Source of the DNA: Saccoglossus kowalevskii | Taxonomy: Eukaryota; Hemichordata; Enteropneusta; Harrimaniidae | Direction: 5' to 3' | Assembly: GCF_000003605.2 (NCBI RefSeq) | Contig: NW_003108917.1 | Location: forward strand, 1 to 10,322 | DNA length: 10,322 nt | Shown: positions 7,112 to 10,322 of the stretch, in pieces | How the letters are laid out: every line of letters begins with the position of its first letter | Numbering within the stretch: the first letter of the stretch is position 1 | Program-made: the position numbers and the translations under genes | Notes under the pieces: generated by a model | Database searches by the model: none | Seen by the model: the letters and a program-made list of their open reading frames with translations, nothing else | What the model was told of the DNA's origin: nothing

Positions 7112-7193
7112 TGGCATCGGTGGGATTCGAACCCACGCCATCGAAATGACTGGTGCCTTAAACCCGCGCCTTAGACCGCTCGGCCACGCTACC
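7112..7193 (-). pseudogene. tRNA-Leu copy 18, two stem mismatches
   Basis: C68 is A, facing G5 in the acceptor stem, and T28 is G, facing A42 in the anticodon stem. Box A and box B are both intact, so it may be transcribed, but the product would have two broken helices. AAG and A73 are kept, and the T4 is present. The 5' flank (tttgctaaaacaaggcaatt, then accccgaaac and gacgagtgaag) matches copies 15 and 22. Confidence 0.75.
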
Positions 7194-7513
7194 CATAATT
7201 ACTTTGCTAAAACAAGGCAATTACCCCGAAACACAAGCATTTCATGTGTGTTTCGGTATTTACCGAGACGAGTGAAGTGATATTTGTAATAATGCAAATG
7301 CCAGAAATGCGAATACTATTTTCTGAGAATTGTTGACGCTGTGGATACTCACTAAAATGACGTTCACCGGGTTTCATTTCATCATCTAATCAGATTGTAT
7401 GCATTGCTTAGTTACTTGCCGTGAATATTTGTTGGATTTCAAAGTGCGACTAAAACATGTGCATAACCGTATACACAGAAATTGAATAACGGCAGCTTGA
7501 ATGACAGTTGTGC

Positions 7514-7517
7514 AAAA
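7514..7517 (-). terminator. Polymerase III T4 terminator, copy 19
   Basis: T4 on the coding strand at the standard offset. Confidence 0.8.
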
Positions 7518-7529
7518 TACTGAACAACC

Positions 7530-7611
7530 TGGCAGCGGTGGGATTCGAACCCACGCCATCGAAATGACTGGTGCCTTAAACCAGCGCCTTAGACCGCTCG
7601 GCCACGCTACC
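7530..7611 (-). tRNA. tRNA-Leu(AAG), copy 19, intact consensus
   Basis: Consensus throughout, AAG at plus 7575-7577, T4 at 7514-7517. It begins the densest run of intact genes, with copies 19, 20 and 21 consecutive and identical. The 5' flank has all the usual spacer elements, including the full inverted repeat and the octamer. Confidence 0.97.
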
Positions 7612-7931
7612 CATAATTACTTTGCAAAAACGACGCAATTACCCTGAAACACAAGCATTTCATGTGTGTTTCGGTATTTACCGAGACGACTGAAGTGATA
7701 TTTGTAATAATGCAAATGCCAGAAATGCGAATACTATTTTCTGAGAATTGTTGACGCTGTAGATACTCACTAAAATGACGTTCACCGGGTTTCATTTCAT
7801 CATCTAATCAGATTGTATGCATTGCTTAGTTACTTGCCGTGAATATTTGTTGGATTTCAAAGTGCGACTAAAACATGTGCATAACCGTATACACAGAAAT
7901 TGAATAACGGCAGCTTGAATGACAGTTGTGC

Positions 7932-7935
7932 AAAA
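7932..7935 (-). terminator. Polymerase III T4 terminator, copy 20
   Basis: T4 on the coding strand at the standard offset. A second T4 about 75 nt past the gene (in the ctaaaacatg motif) could act as a back-up in units with the common spacer. Confidence 0.8.
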
Positions 7936-7958
7936 TACTGAACAACCTGGCAGCGGTG

Positions 7959-7969
7959 GGATTCGAACC
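7959..7969 (-). promoter_or_regulatory. Internal polymerase III box B (copy 20)
   Basis: The coding strand reads GGTTCGAATCC, a perfect match to the box B consensus bound by TFIIIC. It is damaged in copies 1, 3, 11 and 12 (A58T), 8 (C61T, C62G), 10 (G53A), 14 (T55A) and 25 (C61T). Confidence 0.92.
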
Positions 7970-8010
7970 CACGCCATCGAAATGACTGGTGCCTTAAACC
8001 AGCGCCTTAG

Positions 8011-8022
8011 ACCGCTCGGCCA
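8011..8022 (-). promoter_or_regulatory. Internal polymerase III box A (copy 20)
   Basis: The coding strand reads TGGCCGAGCGGT, matching the TRGYNNAGYNGG pattern of box A and spanning tRNA positions 8-20. It is the same in all consensus copies. It is altered in copy 1 (C11G), copy 4 (one-base insertion), copies 11 and 12 (G18T) and copies 15 and 22 (G19C). Confidence 0.9.
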
Positions 8023-8088
8023 CGCTACCCATAATTACTTGGCAAAAACGACGCAATTACCCTGAAACTCAAGCATTTCGTGTGTGTT

Positions 8089-8102
8089 TCGGTATTTACC
8101 GA
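8089..8102. repeat. 14-bp inverted repeat upstream of the tRNA
   Basis: Arms TCGGTA and TACCGA surround a central TT, 60-73 bp upstream of the tRNA 5' end. The element recurs in most units. It is shortened to GGTA/TACC where the flank reads gggtatttacc (copies 1, 4, 6, 14, 17) and weakened in copies 3, 13 and 16. In copy 22 the centre is changed (GT) but both arms are kept. It could be a protein site or just part of the repeat. Confidence 0.55.
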
Positions 8103-8127
8103 GACGACTGAAGTGATATTTGTAATA

Positions 8128-8135
8128 ATGCAAAT
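8128..8135 (-). promoter_or_regulatory. Octamer motif ~100 bp upstream of the tRNA
   Basis: The coding strand reads ATTTGCAT, the classic octamer bound by Oct-1/POU factors, which forms the distal element of snRNA and type 3 polymerase III promoters in vertebrates. It lies 99-106 bp upstream of the tRNA 5' end and recurs at the same offset in nearly every unit (for example 621-628 and 2293-2300). Copy 1 has lost it (ATGCAAAA on plus). Function is inference; repeat homogenisation alone could conserve it. Confidence 0.4.
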
Positions 8136-8349
8136 GCCAGAAATGCGAATACTATTTCCTGGGAATTGTTGACGCTGTAGATACTCACTAAAATGACGTT
8201 CACCGGGTTTCATTTCATCATCTAATCAGATTGTATGCATTGCTTAGTTACTTGCCGTGAATATTTGTTGTATTTCAAAGTGCGACTAAAACATGTGCAC
8301 AACCGTATACACAGAAATTGAATAACGACAGCTTGAATGACAGTTGTGC

Positions 8350-8353
8350 AAAA
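8350..8353 (-). terminator. Polymerase III T4 terminator, copy 21
   Basis: T4 on the coding strand at the standard offset. Confidence 0.8.
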
Positions 8354-8365
8354 TACTCAACAACC

Positions 8366-8447
8366 TGGCAGCGGTGGGATTCGAACCCACGCCATCGAAA
8401 TGACTGGTGCCTTAAACCAGCGCCTTAGACCGCTCGGCCACGCTACC
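8366..8447 (-). tRNA. tRNA-Leu(AAG), copy 21, intact consensus
   Basis: Consensus throughout, AAG at plus 8411-8413, T4 at 8350-8353. The bases between gene and terminator read ctcaac instead of ctgaac. The 5' flank contains gacgagtgaag, a marker shared with copies 15, 18 and 22, here next to a normal gcaaaaacgacgc leader. That is another sign of mixing between units. Confidence 0.97.
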
Positions 8448-8783
8448 CATAATTACTTTGCAAAAACGACGCAATTACCCTGAAACACAAGCATTTCATG
8501 TGTGTTTCGGTATTTACCGAGACGAGTGAAGTGATATTTGTAATAATGCAAATGCCAGAAATGCGAATACTATTTTCTGAGAATTGTTGACGCTGTAGAT
8601 ACTCACTAAAATGACGTTCACCGGGTTTCATTTCATCATCTAATCAGATTGTATGCATTGCTTAGTTACTTGCCGTGAATATTTGTTGGATTTCAAAGTG
8701 CGACTAAAACATGTGCATAACCGTATACACAGAAATTGAATAACGGCAGCTTGAATGACAGTTGTGCAAAATACTGAACAACC

Positions 8784-8865
8784 TGGCAGCGGTGGGATTC
8801 GAACCCACGCCATCGAAATGACTGGTGCCTTAAACCAGCGGCTTAGAGCGCTCGGCCACGCTACC
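8784..8865 (-). pseudogene. tRNA-Leu copy 22, double D-arm change, twin of copy 15
   Basis: Carries G19C and G24C exactly as copy 15, seven units away, with the rest consensus. The 5' flank is also nearly the same over about 170 bp (tttgctaaaac, accccgaaac, gacgagtgaag, atgcaaatgtcag). By eye the only differences are ggtagttacc for ggtatttacc and one T present in the gaattgttgacgct tract. T4 present. Probably inactive or weak for the same reasons. Confidence 0.8.
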
Positions 8866-9123
8866 CATAATTACTTTGCTAAAACAAGGCAATTACCCCG
8901 AAACACAAGCATTTCATGTGTGTTTCGGTAGTTACCGAGACGAGTGAAGTGATATTTGTAATAATGCAAATGTCAGAAATGCGAATACTATTTTCTGAGA
9001 ATTGTTGACGCTGTAGATACTCACTAAAATGACGTTCACCGGGTTTCATTTCATCATCTAATCAGATTGTATGCATTGCTTAGTTACTTGCCGTGAATAT
9101 TTGTTGGATTTCAAAGTGCGACT

Positions 9124-9127
9124 AAAA
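9124..9127 (-). terminator. Back-up T4, likely terminator for copy 23
   Basis: Copy 23 lacks the primary T4, so this run 75-78 nt past the gene is the first T4 that polymerase would meet. The equivalent for copy 7 is at 2453-2456. Confidence 0.55.
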
Positions 9128-9201
9128 CATGTGCATAACCGTATACACAGAAATTGAATAACGGCAGCTTGAATGACAGTTGTGCAAATTACTGAACAAC
9201 C

Positions 9202-9283
9202 TGGCAGCGGTGGGATTCGAACCCACGCCATCGAAATGACTGGTGCCTTAAACCAGCGCCTTAGACCGCTCGGCCACGCTACC
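9202..9283 (-). tRNA. tRNA-Leu(AAG), copy 23, intact body but primary terminator lost
   Basis: The tRNA is consensus in all positions, with AAG at plus 9247-9249. The expected T4 is reduced to T3 because the flank reads gcaaattactg (9184-9194), as at copy 7. The next T4 lies at plus 9124-9127, 75-78 nt beyond the 3' end, so the precursor would carry a long trailer needing 3' trimming. The 5' flank lacks one GT of the gtgtgtgt run and has ccgggacg for ccgagacg. The first leader bases read cataatttct instead of cataattact. Confidence 0.9.
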
Positions 9284-9601
9284 CATAATTTCTTTGCAAA
9301 AACGACGCAATTACCCTGAAACTCAAGCATTTCGTGTGTTTCGGTATTTACCGGGACGACTGAAGTGATATTTGTAATAATGCAAATGCCAGAAATGCGA
9401 ATACTATTTCCTGGGAATTGTTGACGCTGTAGATACTCACTAAAATGACGTTCACCGGGTTTCATTTCATCATCTAATCAGATTGTATGCATTGCTTAGT
9501 TACTTGCCGTGAATATTTGTTGTATTTCAAAGTGCGACTAAAACATGTGCATAACCGTATACACAGAAATTGAATAACGACAGCTTGAATGACAGTTGTG
9601 C

Positions 9602-9605
9602 AAAA
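9602..9605 (-). terminator. Polymerase III T4 terminator, copy 24
   Basis: T4 on the coding strand at the standard offset. Confidence 0.78.
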
Positions 9606-9617
9606 TACTCAACATCC

Positions 9618-9699
9618 TGGCAGCGGTGGGATTCGAACCCACGCCATCGAAATGACTGGTGCCTTAAACCAGCGCCTTAGTCCGCTCGGCCACGCTACC
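9618..9699 (-). tRNA. tRNA-Leu(AAG), copy 24, near-consensus
   Basis: One change only, T20 to A in the variable part of the D loop just past box A. All stems, the AAG anticodon (plus 9663-9665), box B and A73 are intact, and T4 is at 9602-9605. It is likely to be functional. The bases between gene and terminator (actcaacatcc) resemble those of copy 8 (aacatcc). Confidence 0.88.
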
Positions 9700-9868
9700 C
9701 ATAATTACTTTGCAAAGACGACGCAATTACCCTGAAACACAAGCATTTCATGTGTGTTTCGGTATTTACCGAGACGACTGAAGTGATATTTGTAATAATG
9801 CAAATGCCAGAAATGCGAATACTATTTTCTGAGAATTGTTGACGCTGTAGATACTCACTAAAATGACG

Positions 9869-10322
9869 TTCACCGGGTTTCATTTCATCATCTAATCAGA
9901 TTGTATGAATTGCTTAGTTACTTGCCGTGAATATTTGTTGGATTTCAAAGTGCGACTAAAACATGTGCATAACCGTATACACAGAAATTGAATAACGGCA
10001 GCTTGAATGACAGTTGTGCAAAATACTGAACAACGTGGCAGCGGTGGAATTCGAACCCACGCCAACGAAATGACTGGTGCCTTAAACCAGCGCCTTAGAC
10101 CGCTCGGCCACGCTACCCATAATTACTTTGCAAAAACGACGCAATTACCCTGAAACTCAAGCATTTCGTGTGTGCTTCGGTATTTACCGAGACGACTGAA
10201 GTGATATTTGTAATAATGCAAATGCCAAAAATGCGAATACTATTTTCTGAGAATTTTTGACGCTGTGGTTACTCATTAAAATGTGTTCGCCGGGTTTCAT
10301 TTCATCGTCTAATCAGATTGTT
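9869..10322. repeat. Right copy of a 454-bp long-range duplicate
   Basis: Includes the copy 25 unit and runs to the window edge. Differences from 274-727 are at 10044 and 10065 (inside the tRNA), and about 10132 and 10175 in the 5' flank. The match may continue beyond the window. Confidence 0.85.
10036..10117 (-). pseudogene. tRNA-Leu copy 25, box B and variable arm changed
   Basis: C61 is T, turning the invariant G53-C61 pair into a wobble and spoiling the end of box B (GGTTCGAATTC). The variable arm 3' strand is TTG instead of ATG, breaking one of its three pairs. The anticodon AAG, D arm, acceptor stem and A73 are intact and the T4 is present. The surrounding unit matches that of copy 2 base for base except at four sites, two of which are these tRNA changes, so copy 25 is a young decayed relative of copy 2. 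Residual activity is possible. Confidence 0.7.

Larger units (their letters stand above)
7948..8029 (-). tRNA. tRNA-Leu(AAG), copy 20, intact consensus (reference unit)
   Basis: Consensus throughout. I use this unit as the reference because every element is present: box A at 8011-8022, box B at 7959-7969, anticodon AAG at 7993-7995, T4 terminator at 7932-7935, T5 tract upstream at 8044-8048, inverted repeat at 8089-8102 and octamer at 8128-8135. With A34 probably edited to inosine it would read CUU, CUC and CUA leucine codons. Confidence 0.97.
8030..8365. repeat. Reference spacer between copies 20 and 21
   Basis: This is a typical 336-bp spacer. From the copy 20 side it holds an AT-rich leader, an A5 tract, a gtgtgtgt run, a 14-bp inverted repeat, the octamer, the ccgggtttcat block, then the common 3' flank of copy 21 with a back-up T4 and the primary T4 terminator. 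I see no gene in it. A 62-codon open frame on the minus strand covers much of it in eight units, but nothing suggests it is translated. Confidence 0.85.
1..10322 (-). repeat. Tandem array of ~418-bp units, each with one tRNA-Leu gene or relic
   Basis: The whole window consists of about 24.7 head-to-tail units, all in the same orientation, with the tRNA on the minus strand. Unit length is 418 bp in most cases, 415-417 bp in several, and 408 bp where copy 9 has lost 9 bp of tRNA. The array starts and ends inside a unit, so it continues past both edges. Each ~336-bp spacer holds, reading away from the tRNA 5' end: an A5 tract (T5 on the coding strand) 15-19 bp upstream, a short inverted repeat about 60-73 bp upstream, an octamer about 100 bp upstream, a variable block near the ccgggtttcat motif, and the 3' flank of the next tRNA with its T4 terminator. 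I found no other gene in any spacer. Tandem tRNA clusters are known in several animals; which lineage this belongs to cannot be told from the sequence alone. Confidence 0.98.

Noticed and set aside
1-10322. CRISPR array.
   Set aside because: The repeated part is the full 418-bp unit and the spacers are themselves homologous, with no short identical repeats separated by unique spacers.
1-10322. Tandem SINE elements derived from tRNA.
   Set aside because: The tRNA part is a full-length, well-folding gene in many copies with its own T4 just downstream. There is no tail of A-rich or simple repeats after a tRNA-unrelated body, no target-site duplications, and copies are strictly in tandem. A SINE-like origin of the spacer cannot be wholly excluded.
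1-10322. Bacterial or organellar tRNA operon.
   Set aside because: CCA is not encoded, terminators are T4 runs rather than hairpins, the AAG anticodon is typical of eukaryotic cytosolic leucine tRNAs, and no protein genes are present.

Overview
The window is one uninterrupted tandem array. A unit of about 418 bp is repeated 25 times head to tail, and both ends of the window fall inside the array. Each unit carries one tRNA gene or tRNA relic on the minus strand (82 bp in the consensus) and about 336 bp of AT-rich spacer. I see no protein-coding gene, rRNA, CRISPR array or transposase. The short open frames are shadows of the tRNA and spacer sequence.

The consensus tRNA is a eukaryotic nuclear tRNA-Leu with anticodon AAG (codon CUU, and CUC/CUA after A34-to-inosine editing). 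It has a class II variable arm (CAT/TTCG/ATG), A73 as discriminator, no intron and no encoded CCA. It has good internal box A and box B promoters and a T4 polymerase III terminator 13-16 nt past its 3' end. It looks very like animal cytosolic tRNA-Leu(AAG) as I remember it, so the source is a eukaryote, most likely an animal. I cannot name the species.

Layout from left to right by tRNA 3' end coordinate: copies 1-25 start at 26, 441, 859, 1277, 1695, 2113, 2531, 2948, 3366, 3774, 4192, 4609, 5024, 5442, 5860, 6277, 6694, 7112, 7530, 7948, 8366, 8784, 9202, 9618 and 10036. Spacing is 415-418 bp, except 408 bp between copies 9 and 10. Eight copies have the same consensus tRNA sequence (2, 5, 6, 16, 19, 20, 21, 23). 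Three carry mild changes (13, 17, 24). Fourteen carry changes expected to harm promoter, folding or identity (1, 3, 4, 7, 8, 9, 10, 11, 12, 14, 15, 18, 22, 25). Intact copies are commoner in the right-hand third.

The damaged copies fall into families that share defects. Copies 1, 3, 11 and 12 share U73 and U58. Copies 9 and 10 share an A34-to-T change giving anticodon TAG plus an internal T4. Copies 15 and 22 share two D-arm changes. This shows that dead units were themselves amplified. Spacers vary in blocks that reassort between units, as expected from unequal crossing-over and gene conversion. The points most worth checking are the AAG-to-TAG shift that creates its own terminator, loss of the primary terminator in copies 7 and 23, a conserved octamer (ATTTGCAT) about 100 bp upstream of nearly every tRNA, and a 454-bp block near the left end that recurs at the right end exactly 23 units away.
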